NCBI GenBank assembly: GCA_009838645.1 | Contig: VXRC01000042.1 | Location: 85,276-149,275 of the forward strand | Reading direction: 5' to 3' | Origin: Gemmatimonadota bacterium | GTDB taxonomy: Bacteria; JAAXHH01 | DNA length: 64,000 bases | In this document: positions 9,117 through 18,203 of the stretch, piece by piece | Position numbering within the stretch: position 1 is the first letter of the stretch | Layout: every line of letters starts with the position of its first letter | Notes under the pieces: model-generated | Database searches by the model: none | Seen by the model: the letters and a program-made list of their open reading frames with translations, nothing else | Told to the model about the DNA's origin: nothing | Translations under genes and position numbers: made by a program

Positions 9117-10946
9117 CTAGTACCATTCCGTCCTGTGGGGGGTACCCGGGAAGAAGACCGCGTCAACCACCAGGGACAAGACGACGCCCAGGAGAAACCC
9201 AAGGATCGCTCCGGTGAAAAACGGTTGGGCGGCGCGGTACATGCGCACGCCGCCGATGCGAATCAATACGATCTGCAGGAACCAGGCGAGGAAAATCGGC
9301 AGAAAGGCGTTCCTCACCACGCCGCCCACGTCCCCGACGGCCATGCCGACGGGATGCAGGGGCCACCACGTGAAAAATGCCCTGCCGGCGATGACCAGGC
9401 CGTTGATCAGTATCCCCGATAGCAGGAACAGCGCTTCGAGGACCCCGATCTGGGCGGCGTTGGTCGCCCAGACGATGGTGCGACCGAAGAAGAACGTACC
9501 CAGGCCGCCGGGCTGGGTATAGAGGTTGTTGGCGCCCACCGTATGGGCGGAATGGACCAGGGAGACGATCGAGACCACGGCGCTTACGCCGATCGCCAGG
9601 CAAATCCAGCCGAACAACCCGCGGCCGCGCCCTTCCAGCCGGTTCTTCAGCCACGCGATGTGCGAAAACCCGACCAGGGTGAAAGTCCGCCAGTTCCGCG
9701 CGAAACCGTTGGCCATGCCCATCACGTTGATGTCCCGCATGGACAGGGAGGCCGTTCCGATCAGGCCGACCGTGAAGTAGTTGGGTTTCACGGTGAGTTC
9801 CGCCATGACCAGCCCCGATTCGGCCACCACCCTGGCGAGTACCAGGTAGAAGGTGAACATGACGGCGAGGAAGAGCACGCCCACCGCAATGGAGAGCCCG
9901 GCGCTGTACAGCCACAGCACCGCGAACGCCGAACCACCCGCGAGCCCGATGAGCGCCCACCTGTAGGAGAACAGTTCCCGCGCCTCGCCGTCGTCCCGGA
10001 CGGGCCGCCATGCGGCGCGCCACACCGAAGCCAGGTGGCGCCTTGCGATCCAGACCAGCCATGCCGCAAAGACGATAACGCCGCCCATGTACTGCATGCC
10101 GGTCAGTCCCCCCTGCACCACGCTGCCGCTCGTGGAAAACATGCCCATCCGGCTCAGCAGCCCCTGTTCGAGCACCCCGAACAGCTGGAAGAACCAGAGA
10201 CTGAAGAGGATCTCCGCGGGCGCGAAGAAAGCGAAGCACAGGGCGTAGACGTTCAGGTACAGGGGTATGCCCGGGAAGTAAGGGGAGATTTCCAGGGTGG
10301 CCACCGCCCCCGGATGAATGGGCAGCATGGGCAGCGCGCCCGAGTATGCCGCGCAGTTCCAGGCCATGGCGGAGAAGGTGAGGAGCAGCCCCGCCAGAAA
10401 AAGCCGGTTGCCGCCGCGTCCGGGACGCGATGAAGCCCGGTCCTCCCCGGATTCCCCGATGAGCCGCAGGGCCGCTTCCGCCAGGGGGAAACGAAGGCGT
10501 TCGTACTCCATCCACTGCCTGCGGAAGATCACCACGATGCAGGCGCCGATCAGCAGGAGGGCGGCGAACAGGCAGAGCCACCAGAACACGGGAGTCATCC
10601 AGACCGACCACGGGATCCCCTGGCCCGGCTGCAGGCCTTCGTAGAATCGCCGGGCCGATTCGGAATCGCTCAGATAAACCCAGTGGGGCAGGTGGGGAAG
10701 GATGAGTTCGTCCCACCGGTTTTCGGGGGAGGCGAAGTAGGCGGGCGCCGCGATGGCGGAAACCATGTAGCGGGTGACCCCCAGGTCGGGCATCATGGAC
10801 GCCGCCCAGCCCATGGCGAAGACCGTGAACAGCTCGGTCCGGGTTAACGCTATGACCGGGCAGCAGGTCCGGCAGATCAGGTTGGGCAGCAGAACGAGGG
10901 CCAGAAAAGGGATCAGGAAGCCGGAGGGCAGGTGGGCGAACAGCAT
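9117..10946 (-). CDS. DUF6785/DUF6784 polytopic membrane protein
   Basis: At least 609 residues with about twelve or more hydrophobic segments, resembling the large DUF6785 proteins (distantly OPT-transporter-like) frequent in Planctomycetes- and Latescibacteria-type genomes. A conserved feature is the aromatic W-W-L-hydrophobic stretch followed by RRQWMEYERLRFPLAEA. The frame stays open upstream of the ATG at 10946 and encodes another likely membrane helix (around RAAGIGLLLSALIGLGTQYL). The true N-terminus is therefore probably near 11040-11110, using a non-ATG start. Function is unknown; transport is a guess. The upstream extension carries DGP repeats. Confidence 0.75.
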   Translation of the reverse strand: MLFAHLPSGFLIPFLALVLLPNLICRTCCPVIALTRTELFTVFAMGWAASMMPDLGVTRYMVSAIAAPAYFASPENRWDELILPHLPHWVYLSDSESARRFYEGLQPGQGIPWSVWMTPVFWWLCLFAALLLIGACIVVIFRRQWMEYERLRFPLAEAALRLIGESGEDRASSRPGRGGNRLFLAGLLLTFSAMAWNCAAYSGALPMLPIHPGAVATLEISPYFPGIPLYLNVYALCFAFFAPAEILFSLWFFQLFGVLEQGLLSRMGMFSTSGSVVQGGLTGMQYMGGVIVFAAWLVWIARRHLASVWRAAWRPVRDDGEARELFSYRWALIGLAGGSAFAVLWLYSAGLSIAVGVLFLAVMFTFYLVLARVVAESGLVMAELTVKPNYFTVGLIGTASLSMRDINVMGMANGFARNWRTFTLVGFSHIAWLKNRLEGRGRGLFGWICLAIGVSAVVSIVSLVHSAHTVGANNLYTQPGGLGTFFFGRTIVWATNAAQIGVLEALFLLSGILINGLVIAGRAFFTWWPLHPVGMAVGDVGGVVRNAFLPIFLAWFLQIVLIRIGGVRMYRAAQPFFTGAILGFLLGVVLSLVVDAVFFPGTPHRTEWY

Positions 10947-11048
10947 GAAATCGTATCCGCCCCGGTCGGCCAGGTATTGCGTACCGAGCCCGATGAGGGC
11001 CGACAGGAGGAGGCCGATGCCGGCCGCCCTCAGCGTTACGGGCTGGCG

Positions 11049-11075
11049 GTCCGGGCCGTCCGGGCCGTCCGGGTC
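11049..11075. repeat. Three 9-bp repeats (DGP codons) at the 5' edge of the DUF6785 gene
   Basis: GTCCGGGCC, GTCCGGGCC and GTCCGGGTC are consecutive. Read on the minus strand in the extended DUF6785 frame they encode PDGPDGPDG-like residues. The period keeps frame. Confidence 0.8.
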
Positions 11076-11103
11076 GACCGGAAGATTCGCAGATTTGCCG
11101 TCC

Positions 11104-12543
11104 CTAGGGTTCAGGCGCTGTATCCAGCATCTCCTTGTAGATGTCCGCGTAGATCTTGTCCCGTGGCACGCATCCGACGGCGAACTGGCCGAGTTCGTTG
11201 TGCTTCCCGCGCATCAGGGCGGTGCAGTAACTGACCGTGATACAACTCTTCTTTCGGATCATTTCGCCGTGCTCGGCCACGTCCTTCGCGAAATCGGGAT
11301 AGGCCAACGCGCCTCTGCCCGATCCCATGACGGTGACCCGGCCGTCGCGAATATTCGCCGCACCCGCGTTGATCATGTACTTCTGCAGCCAGCTGTACCC
11401 GGTACCCACGATGTGGAGTTCCGGATGCGCCGCGCAGAGGGCGGCGGCCGCGCGGAAGTGCCGCGCAACACCGAACAGGGGATGTTCGGGGGCATCGTAG
11501 CCGTCCACCGGCGATCGCTCGGCCGGACGGCCCACGTGGGGATTGTAGTAGGGACTTCCCATGGTGGCGTTGATCATCCGGATCCCCGCCTCCTTGAGCA
11601 GGCCGGCCGCCACGACCGGTTCCGACAGGTCCTCCCGCAGCGGATCGTCCACGTCCACGCCGAATCCGGAGAGGTAGGGTACGGGGTACGGTGCGCGGGG
11701 CGTGCCCGTGCCGGTATCCGGGTCGGTGGTGTACGGTATGCCGTCGTATACGTTCATCCGGGTTGCCAACGGCAGTTCGTCCTTCGTTTCTTCGCGAATG
11801 CGTCCGATCACGTTCCGGACCAGCCGCGTCCGATTCTCCAGACTCCCGCCGTAGTCGCCTTCCCGTAGCCGCGCGGCCAGGAGTTCGGAGAGGAGGTAGC
11901 GATGGCACTGCTTGATGTCTACAAAGTCGAATCCCAGTTTCCAGGCCAGGACCGCGGTATTTACGAGGGCATCTTCCACCCGGCCGAGTTCGGCGTCCGT
12001 CAGCACCGGGTAGTCCGTTGTGACCGGTATCTTGCGCTTCTTGTCCACGAGGGTGACCGGATCGGCGGCGGGATCGTGGAAGGCGATCAGCGGTTTCCGG
12101 TAACTGTAACGACCCGAGTGGGTCAGTTGCAGCCCGATCACCAGGTCGTCATCGCGGCCATGGACGGCCCGGTGGGCCTCGCGGGTCTGCGCGAGCAGCG
12201 CCTCGAAGGACGCGGCGTTGCCATCGTGCAGCCAGAGCTGGCGGGTATTCGCCCGGGCTTCCTCCGTCACGGCCGTGGCTTCGCCCCAGATCAGTTTGGC
12301 CCCGCCCTCCCCGAAAAGCCGCCACCTGCGGAATACCAGCTCGTCGGGCGAGCCGTCCAGGTGCCCGTCGCATCCCTCCATGGGGTGCACGGCCATGGAG
12401 TTTCCGATCGTGCGGTTCCCAAACCGGATGGGGCGCCAGAGCGGATCGAGGTCCTCGGTCAGCGGAATATCGTCGTGCAAACCGAGGCGGTCGATATCCA
12501 GTTGCAGATCCTCGAGCGAACGGTAACGAAAGTGCTTCGGCAT
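11104..12543 (-). CDS. NADH:flavin oxidoreductase / Old Yellow Enzyme family protein
   Basis: 479 residues, a single OYE barrel with an extended N-terminus and no C-terminal dehydrogenase domain. Visible family features are RFGNRTIGNSMAVHPME (FMN region, residues about 41-57), WGEATAVTEEARAN, QLTHSGR (active-site histidine region) and FVDIKQCHRYLLSEL, which aligns with the CHGYLL motif. It should be a cytoplasmic FMN enzyme reducing enals, enones or dienes with NAD(P)H. The insert DTGTGTPRAPYPVPYLSGFG is family-specific and uninformative. It lies just upstream of the DUF6785 gene, with any extended DUF6785 start touching its stop. Confidence 0.87.
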   Translation of the reverse strand: MPKHFRYRSLEDLQLDIDRLGLHDDIPLTEDLDPLWRPIRFGNRTIGNSMAVHPMEGCDGHLDGSPDELVFRRWRLFGEGGAKLIWGEATAVTEEARANTRQLWLHDGNAASFEALLAQTREAHRAVHGRDDDLVIGLQLTHSGRYSYRKPLIAFHDPAADPVTLVDKKRKIPVTTDYPVLTDAELGRVEDALVNTAVLAWKLGFDFVDIKQCHRYLLSELLAARLREGDYGGSLENRTRLVRNVIGRIREETKDELPLATRMNVYDGIPYTTDPDTGTGTPRAPYPVPYLSGFGVDVDDPLREDLSEPVVAAGLLKEAGIRMINATMGSPYYNPHVGRPAERSPVDGYDAPEHPLFGVARHFRAAAALCAAHPELHIVGTGYSWLQKYMINAGAANIRDGRVTVMGSGRGALAYPDFAKDVAEHGEMIRKKSCITVSYCTALMRGKHNELGQFAVGCVPRDKIYADIYKEMLDTAPEP

Positions 12544-12617
12544 GTCGTCATCCTGTTCCGGTTGAAATCCAGGGCGTCACGAGGTGCGCGTGCCGCCGGT
12601 GGCCTTTATCATGCGAT

Positions 12618-12653
12618 CATCACGGGACGGCGTACCATCACGGGACGGCGTAC
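12618..12653. repeat. Perfect 18-bp tandem duplication of the GH113-like gene 3' end
   Basis: CATCACGGGACGGCGTAC occurs twice without mismatch (12618-12635, 12636-12653). On the minus strand each copy spells the terminal W-Y-A-V-P codons and TGA stop, so the gene is followed by an exact copy of its own ending. Confidence 0.95.
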
Positions 12654-13714
12654 CATCGTCGCAGCACCCGTTCCGCTTCCTTGTTCTGAGGACTGAATTC
12701 TATCCTGTCCTCAGTTACGCGGCTCGCGTCCGGGTACCACTTCCAGATGAACAGTCCCCGGAACCAGGGCATTCTGCCGACGGTCCGGAACAGGGCTTCG
12801 TAAGCGTTGACCTGCTCGACCGGATCGACCTGGTGGACTTCCGGGTTGATTTCCCCACGCCGGTTCCTTCTTCTCGGCGGCCATTCCCAGGGTCGGATAG
12901 TCGACCCAGGTGAGTTCTTGTAACCTACTTCCGTGAAAAGTACGGGTTTTCGGTGCGTATCGGCCAGCCGGCCGATGTTCTCGATATGGGGTTCCCACCC
13001 GGACATGATTTCGGTGACGCTCGGTCCATGCCGTTCGGTCAGGGGGAAATAGGCGTTGACGCCGATGTAGTCGAGGTGGGGCCACAACTCGACGACGTCG
13101 TAGTCCCCGTGCCAGTTCGCCGCGTAGGTGAGCTTCCCATTGTAGACCGTCCTGATTTCCGCGATGAGCGACTTCCAGAATCGTGGACGGGACCGCACCG
13201 GATTCGAAAGTTCCGTGGCAATGCAGAGGATGTCCATGCCTTCCGCTTGCGCCAGTTCGGCATAGTGCAGGATGAACGTCCGGTAATCCGCCTCCCACTG
13301 GCGCCACTCCGCCTCCGTAGTGAAGTCGATCACGCCGATCCAGCCGTCGTCCACAGGCCGGGTCAGCCAGAGGTGGGGCTTGAGCATCAAATGGAATCCC
13401 AGTTCCCTGGCCTTTCTGGCCGTCGTCCGCAGTCCCTGGTCGGTCTCTCCCCAGAATCGTCCGCGCCGGTTCAACCGCACGGACGGCGTAGTGTGGTTCT
13501 CCATCCATCCGAAGGGCGTAAGCGCCAGCCATTCGATGCCCAGTTCGCGCGCCTCGGGCAGGGCGTCTTCCGGCATCTCCCAACGGCCGCCCACCCAGGA
13601 TACGCCCTTGTAGAAGTTCTCCAGCGCGAAGGACGGTTCCTGTGCCGCAGCGCGGTCGCACCACAGGACGGCGCCTACCAACATCAGAAGACTGAGGTGA
13701 CGGATTGGCGTCAT
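12638..13714 (-). CDS. Secreted GH113-like glycoside hydrolase
   Basis: 358 residues from the ATG at 13714 (MTPIRHLSLLML). This start gives a normal signal peptide ending near AAAQ at residue 25. Three more in-frame ATGs upstream belong to a 21-bp repeat and probably arose by duplication of the start. The mature protein is a TIM barrel with YKGVSWVGG at the N-terminus, CIATELSN (candidate acid/base Glu) and VLFTEVGYK (candidate nucleophile Glu), the spacing expected of GH113 beta-mannanase relatives. Export to the periplasm or beyond is likely. The substrate is not certain. Confidence 0.78.
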   Translation of the reverse strand: MTPIRHLSLLMLVGAVLWCDRAAAQEPSFALENFYKGVSWVGGRWEMPEDALPEARELGIEWLALTPFGWMENHTTPSVRLNRRGRFWGETDQGLRTTARKARELGFHLMLKPHLWLTRPVDDGWIGVIDFTTEAEWRQWEADYRTFILHYAELAQAEGMDILCIATELSNPVRSRPRFWKSLIAEIRTVYNGKLTYAANWHGDYDVVELWPHLDYIGVNAYFPLTERHGPSVTEIMSGWEPHIENIGRLADTHRKPVLFTEVGYKNSPGSTIRPWEWPPRRRNRRGEINPEVHQVDPVEQVNAYEALFRTVGRMPWFRGLFIWKWYPDASRVTEDRIEFSPQNKEAERVLRRWYAVP

Positions 13715-13790
13715 GGCGATGGACTGGGGCGTCATGTCGATGGACCGGGGCGTCATGGCGATGGACTGGAGCGTCATGTCGACGAAATGG
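13707..13790. repeat. Four 21-bp repeats duplicating a start codon
   Basis: Units at 13707-13727, 13728-13748, 13749-13769 and a diverged 13770-13790. On the minus strand they encode seven-residue blocks of the form M-T-P/L-R/Q-S-I-A/D, each opening with ATG and all in frame with the GH113-like gene. Confidence 0.92.
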
Positions 13791-13796
13791 TCGCAG

Positions 13797-14528
13797 TCAG
13801 GCGAACTGGTCCGCCCCCCTTGTGATGAGGCTGCCGAGGTCCTCGCCCCGGCAGATTCGTTCCATGGCGCCGGGCGAGGCGAAGTCGAAAACGTGAATCG
13901 GCAACCGGTTGTCGCGGGCCAGCAGCACGGCCGTCTGGTCCATGACCTTGAGATCGTGCTGGATGACCGAATCGTAGCTGATGACCTTGTACCTGCGGGC
14001 GTCCGGGTTTTCCCGGGGATCGCTCGTATAGATCCCGTCGGTGCCGTTCTTGGCCGAAAGCAGGACTTCGGTCCGAAGTTCCAGGGCGCGCAATACGGAC
14101 GGATAGTCCGTGGTCACGTACGGATTCCCGGTGCCGGCGGCGAGGAGGACGATGCAGCCGTGCTCCAGGTGCCGGACCGCCCGGAGCCGGATGTAGGGTT
14201 CGGCCACGGTATTGATGGGGATGGCCGTCATGACCCGCACGTCGCCCGCCCCGCGTGAAGTCAGTGCGCCCCGGAGCATCATGCTGTTGATCACGGTCGC
14301 GATCATGCCGATGTTGTCGGCCTCCGCCCGCTCGATACCCCAATCCTGGCCCAGTTCGCCCTTGAATATGTTGCCACCGCCCGCCACGATACCCACCTCG
14401 ACCCCCGCGGCATGAAGCTTCATGACCTCGCTGGCAATGTACTCGATGGCGGTAGGATCGAATCCCCAGGGACTTTGACCCGAAAGCGCACCGCCGCTGA
14501 GTTTGACCAATACTCGTTTGTAACGCAC
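13797..14528 (-). CDS. pyrH: UMP kinase
   Basis: 243 residues, matching bacterial UMP kinase, which phosphorylates UMP to UDP as a cytoplasmic hexamer. Motifs: KLSGGAL (residues 9-15; most PyrH have KLSGEAL), GGGNIFKG, ADNIGMIATVINS, AGTGNPYVTTD, KNGTDGIYTSDP and LKVMDQTAVLLARD. The usual tsf-pyrH-frr context is absent; instead it follows the nicotinate phosphoribosyltransferase gene by 9 bases. It may be the only pyrH or a second copy. The Glu-to-Gly change in the first motif makes a paralogue worth considering. Confidence 0.92.
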   Translation of the reverse strand: MRYKRVLVKLSGGALSGQSPWGFDPTAIEYIASEVMKLHAAGVEVGIVAGGGNIFKGELGQDWGIERAEADNIGMIATVINSMMLRGALTSRGAGDVRVMTAIPINTVAEPYIRLRAVRHLEHGCIVLLAAGTGNPYVTTDYPSVLRALELRTEVLLSAKNGTDGIYTSDPRENPDARRYKVISYDSVIQHDLKVMDQTAVLLARDNRLPIHVFDFASPGAMERICRGEDLGSLITRGADQFA

Positions 14529-14537
14529 GGGTCCTCC

Positions 14538-15881
14538 TTATCGATTGGCAGAAAGTTGGGCGCTGAAACGGACGGGATAGGCCGCCGCGTTTTCCATTCG
14601 TTTATAGCGCGCGGGAAGGCTGTCCAATTGCGACGCCCTCCTTCGGTCGGCCGCGGACAGGTCCGGCATCGGTCCGTCAAGGTGGCCGCAGCGCATGACG
14701 CGGCTGAGCAGGGGTTCCCACTCCGGGGATCCGGCCGGTTCACCCTCCCGGGTTACCCGGTCCTCCACGAACTCCCCGTGCCCGTCGCGACGCCGCCACA
14801 CCTGCTTGGCATAGGGCCGGGTCTGCTTCCCCTCGCTCAGCTTGAAAACCGGCCGCGTACCGGAAGGCGTTTCCAGCGCGCACAGCTTGTAAACGCCGCT
14901 CAGGGACGGCGCGTCCGGCGAGTTGACCAGTTCGTTGCCGACGCCGAAGAGATCCACGGGTACCCCGGATTCGACCAGCGAAGCGATTCGGAATTCGTTC
15001 AGGTCCCCGCTCAGCATGATCCTCGTTTCCGACATTCCGGCCTCGTCCAGGATGGTGCGGACGCGCCTCGCCTGGCCGGCCAGGTCGCCGCTGTCGAGCC
15101 GCACCCCCTTTAATGAGGGGCCTATCCTGGTCGCCAGCCTGGCGGCCTCGACGGGGTCAAAGGTGTCCAGCAACAGCGTGGTGCTCCCGGGAAAAACGCG
15201 ATGATAGGCGCGGAAGGCCTCCAACTCGCTTTCGAACGTCATGATCCAGGAGTGGGCGGCGGTCCCGTAGACGGTGATGCCGAACTGCCGTCCCGCCTCC
15301 ACGTTGGACGTCCCGATGCACCCTCCGATAGCGGCGGCCCGGGCCGCCATCAGTCCCGCCTCCGGCCCGTGGGCCCGGCGGCTGCCAAATTCCACCACGC
15401 CCCTGCCCGTCGCGGCTTCGACGATACGCGCCGCCTTCGTGGCCACCAGGGTCTGGTGGTTTACCGTGGCCAGCAGGAAAGTCTCGACGATCTGGGCTTC
15501 GATAATCGGCGCCGTAATCCGAATCAGCGGCTCGCCGGCGAAAACCACGGTCCCTTCGGGTACGGCCCAGAGATCTCCCGTAAACCGGAACGAAGACAGG
15601 AAATCGAAAAACGCGTCCGGAATACTTTGAAACGGCGGCAACGTCTTCAAATGGTCGATGTCGTCCGCGGAAAACCTGAGTGCCGACAGATAATCAACGG
15701 CCTGCCGCAACCCGGCCGCGACGAGCCAGGACCGTCGTGCCGGCAGGTTCCTGACGAACAACTCGAAGGTGGCTCTTTCCCGGCGTTCGTTCACGAAATA
15801 GCCGGCCGCCATCGTGAGTTCGTACAGATCGGTTGCCAGCGAAGGCGACCAGTGAATCGGGCAGGAACCTTTCTGGCCCAT
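14538..15881 (-). CDS. pncB: Nicotinate phosphoribosyltransferase
   Basis: 447 residues. It begins with the family pattern LATDLYELTMAAGYF and contains FELFVRNLP, EFGSRRAHG, GTSNVEAG and a phosphate-binding segment VRLDSGDLAG, all typical of NAPRTase. The enzyme makes nicotinate mononucleotide from nicotinate and PRPP in the NAD salvage (Preiss-Handler) pathway. It is packed tightly between fabV (9 bases upstream) and pyrH (9 bases downstream), so the three are probably co-transcribed. Confidence 0.93.
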   Translation of the reverse strand: MGQKGSCPIHWSPSLATDLYELTMAAGYFVNERRERATFELFVRNLPARRSWLVAAGLRQAVDYLSALRFSADDIDHLKTLPPFQSIPDAFFDFLSSFRFTGDLWAVPEGTVVFAGEPLIRITAPIIEAQIVETFLLATVNHQTLVATKAARIVEAATGRGVVEFGSRRAHGPEAGLMAARAAAIGGCIGTSNVEAGRQFGITVYGTAAHSWIMTFESELEAFRAYHRVFPGSTTLLLDTFDPVEAARLATRIGPSLKGVRLDSGDLAGQARRVRTILDEAGMSETRIMLSGDLNEFRIASLVESGVPVDLFGVGNELVNSPDAPSLSGVYKLCALETPSGTRPVFKLSEGKQTRPYAKQVWRRRDGHGEFVEDRVTREGEPAGSPEWEPLLSRVMRCGHLDGPMPDLSAADRRRASQLDSLPARYKRMENAAAYPVRFSAQLSANR

Positions 15882-15890
15882 GCAGATCCG

Positions 15891-17138
15891 CTATATCTCC
15901 GCTTCCAGCTCGACCGGTTCGTCGTACGCCACGCCGTCCACTTCGAAACCGAACAGCTGCCGGAAACCCCGCTTGTAGGCATCGTAGTCGGTCAGGGCGC
16001 GGAAGTTGTCCGTCGTAATCGTCGGCCACACCGAATCGATTTCCCCCTGGACCGGCCCGCCCAGTTCCAGGTCATCGAGGCGGATCCGGTCCTCCCCGTC
16101 GAGCGCCGGCGTCCTGCCCGGGCCGATATGGTCGTTGAACAACCGGACCATCTGGTGGATCGGATCCTCGTGCAGACTTCGTTCCCGCATAATACGGTAC
16201 AGCAGGCTGATGTATAGGGGAACGACCGGGATCGCGGCCGAAGCCTGGGTGATCACGGCCTTGTTCACCGACACCATGGCCCTGCCCCCGACGGCTGACT
16301 GTAACTGGCCGTCGATCGCTTTCGTGATCTGTTCCAGGTGTTCCTTCGCACGGCCGATGGTGCCGCTCCGGTAGATGGGCCAGGTCAGGGCCGGTCCGAT
16401 GTACGAGAACGTAACGATCCGGGCGCCGTCCGCCAGCAACCCGGCGTCGAGCAGCGCCTCGCTCCACCGGCCCAGGTCGTCGCCGCCCATGACGCCCACC
16501 GTCCCTCGGATGCCTTCGTCCGACGCCGGATCCACGGTGACCTCGTTGATGACCTCGCGGTTCAGATCGACGGTCTTTCCCACGTAGGTCTCTCCGATGG
16601 GACTGAGCACGGACTGGTAAGTCTCGCCCGTGTCCGGATCCGTGCGTTTCGGGGAGGCCAGGCTGTAGACGACCAGGTCCACCTGACCCAGCCGGGACGC
16701 GACCAGTTCCACGGTCTTCCGCTTGATCTCGTGGGAGTAGGCGTCCCCGTTGACATTGGCCGAGACCAGTCCGCTTTCTGTCGCGTACCGGTGGTAAGCC
16801 GCGGTGTTATAGAATCCCGGCGTGCCGCATCGGGTACCGCTGCTTTCGCGTTCGAAAAAAACACCTACCGTGCCGGCGTCGTACATCGCGCCCGCCGCGA
16901 TGCGCGCCGCCAGGCCGTATCCCGTCGAAGCGCCGATCACCAGTACACGAAGCGGTCCGGCGCCGTTCTTTTGGTCCGCCTGGCCGGCCTGAACGGCCTG
17001 GTCCGCCTGGCCGGCCTGAACGGACCGGGCGGACCGGGCGACCTGGATCTGGTCGTTGACGTTCGAAGCGCAACCGGCGGGATGCGCCGTGGTACAGATA
17101 AAGCCTCGGATGCGTGGCTCGACGACGACCGTGGCCAT
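15891..17138 (-). CDS. fabV: Trans-2-enoyl-ACP/CoA reductase FabV
   Basis: 415 residues, the FabV type of enoyl reductase that completes fatty-acid elongation and is often triclosan-insensitive. The start VEPRIRGFICTTAHPAGC is diagnostic. The NADH-binding motif GASTGYGLAARIAAG follows, and the active-site Tyr-x8-Lys is seen in IYRSGTIGRAK. Between residues about 30 and 56, where other FabV proteins have a short loop, there is an insertion made of repeated V-Q-A-G-Q-A-D-Q-A. It sits before the NAD-binding loop and probably forms a flexible surface segment. Confidence 0.94.
   Translation of the reverse strand: MATVVVEPRIRGFICTTAHPAGCASNVNDQIQVARSARSVQAGQADQAVQAGQADQKNGAGPLRVLVIGASTGYGLAARIAAGAMYDAGTVGVFFERESSGTRCGTPGFYNTAAYHRYATESGLVSANVNGDAYSHEIKRKTVELVASRLGQVDLVVYSLASPKRTDPDTGETYQSVLSPIGETYVGKTVDLNREVINEVTVDPASDEGIRGTVGVMGGDDLGRWSEALLDAGLLADGARIVTFSYIGPALTWPIYRSGTIGRAKEHLEQITKAIDGQLQSAVGGRAMVSVNKAVITQASAAIPVVPLYISLLYRIMRERSLHEDPIHQMVRLFNDHIGPGRTPALDGEDRIRLDDLELGGPVQGEIDSVWPTITTDNFRALTDYDAYKRGFRQLFGFEVDGVAYDEPVELEAEI
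16972..17023. repeat. 25-bp in-frame direct repeat inside fabV
   Basis: Copies at 16972-16996 and 16999-17023 are identical (period 27, nine codons). They encode VQAGQADQA twice in the N-terminal insertion of FabV. Adjacent bases (17024-17041) show a further GGACCGGGC duplication. Confidence 0.92.
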
Positions 17139-17167
17139 AGGTTCTTTTCCCTTCCCGTTTTAAATGC

Positions 17168-18013
17168 CTATTCAATGGGTACCGGCGTCGCGCGCCGGCC
17201 GTCAAAGGACATGGCTTCCCTGTACCCGCAGGATGCCGCGTGCGTCCTGACCCGGTCGAAATCACGGCCGATGTCTTCCAGGACGTGGGCGTCTGAAGCC
17301 GTCGTGATGGAGATCCCGCGACGGGCGCAGGCCTCCAGCAGGGGGCGCTCCGGGTAGATCCTGCCCACGGGTTTGCGAAAACCGGCCGAGCTGATCTCCA
17401 CGCAGAGGCCCTCCTGACCGCTCACCTGCTCGGCAAAGGCTTCGTACAGATCCGAGATGTCGCCGTCGGGCATATGTCCCATCACCTTGATCAGATCCGG
17501 ATGGGACATGGAATTGAAACATCCGGTCTGTACGGCCTGTCCCAGCAGGCGGAAGTAGTCCCGGTAGGCCTGGTCCACCGATCTCCGGTCCCACTCGTCC
17601 GCGAAAAGGGGCATGTCGAATCCCCAGTCGCCGATCCAGTGCACCGAACCCAGCACGAAATCCCAGGGATACCCCTCGACGATCCGTTCGATGACCAGTT
17701 CCTTGCCTTCGATGTAATCCATCTCGATGCCGGTCTTGATGGGCAACCCCTCCCGGCGCGCGGACTGGAGCAGGTCCACGTAATCGTCCATATCATAGAA
17801 GCACTTGTCCACGGCCCAGGGCTTGTCCACGATTTCCCGTGCCTGGACGAAGTGGTACACGTGCTCGGTGATGGCGATTTCCCGCACGCCGTGTTCGGCT
17901 GCCGAGGCGGCAAAAAGGCGCATGGTCTCCATCGGATCCGTGCCGTCCGGGCGGGTGTCCTCCGTCCTGCCGAAGGGATAGTAATTCTCCACGTGCATGT
18001 GGTAGTCGAGCAT
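17168..18013 (-). CDS. PHP-domain phosphoesterase (histidinol-phosphatase-like)
   Basis: 281 residues, the length of HisK-type histidinol-phosphatases. The PHP metal ligands are visible: DYHMHVE (H-x-H) at the N-terminus, ITEHVYHF near residue 47, MSHPDLIK mid-protein and SDAHVLEDIGRD near the C-terminus. It is likely a cytoplasmic metal-dependent phosphatase; histidinol phosphate is the best-known substrate for this shape, but no his genes are nearby. It lies 29 bases upstream of fabV and divergently from trmB. Confidence 0.82.
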   Translation of the reverse strand: MLDYHMHVENYYPFGRTEDTRPDGTDPMETMRLFAASAAEHGVREIAITEHVYHFVQAREIVDKPWAVDKCFYDMDDYVDLLQSARREGLPIKTGIEMDYIEGKELVIERIVEGYPWDFVLGSVHWIGDWGFDMPLFADEWDRRSVDQAYRDYFRLLGQAVQTGCFNSMSHPDLIKVMGHMPDGDISDLYEAFAEQVSGQEGLCVEISSAGFRKPVGRIYPERPLLEACARRGISITTASDAHVLEDIGRDFDRVRTHAASCGYREAMSFDGRRATPVPIE

Positions 18014-18127
18014 GGTTCAGCCTCGTGCCGCAGGAGGAATCAGCCGCGGGGATGCCAGCCGTCAGTGCTGGTAATGATAACCAGTGACCGGTCTAAAATC
18101 AAACCAATTCTGGGCGGTCCGTATCGC

Positions 18128-18156
18128 TTGACAGGGCACCGCCGGATTCCTAATTT
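18128..18156 (+). promoter_or_regulatory. Sigma-70-like promoter for trmB
   Basis: A perfect TTGACA -35 (18128-18133) is followed by a 17-base spacer and TAATTT (18151-18156). The predicted start of transcription is about 40 bases before the trmB ATG. Confidence 0.45.
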
Positions 18157-18203
18157 GCCCGGTGGAACGTCCAGGTGGCCACCCCTGTACCCAGCGCCTT
18201 TCC

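Noticed and set aside
18070-18092. Short inverted repeat CTGGT...ACCAG upstream of trmB
   Set aside because: Five-base arms are too short to separate from chance and there is no T-run to make it a terminator.
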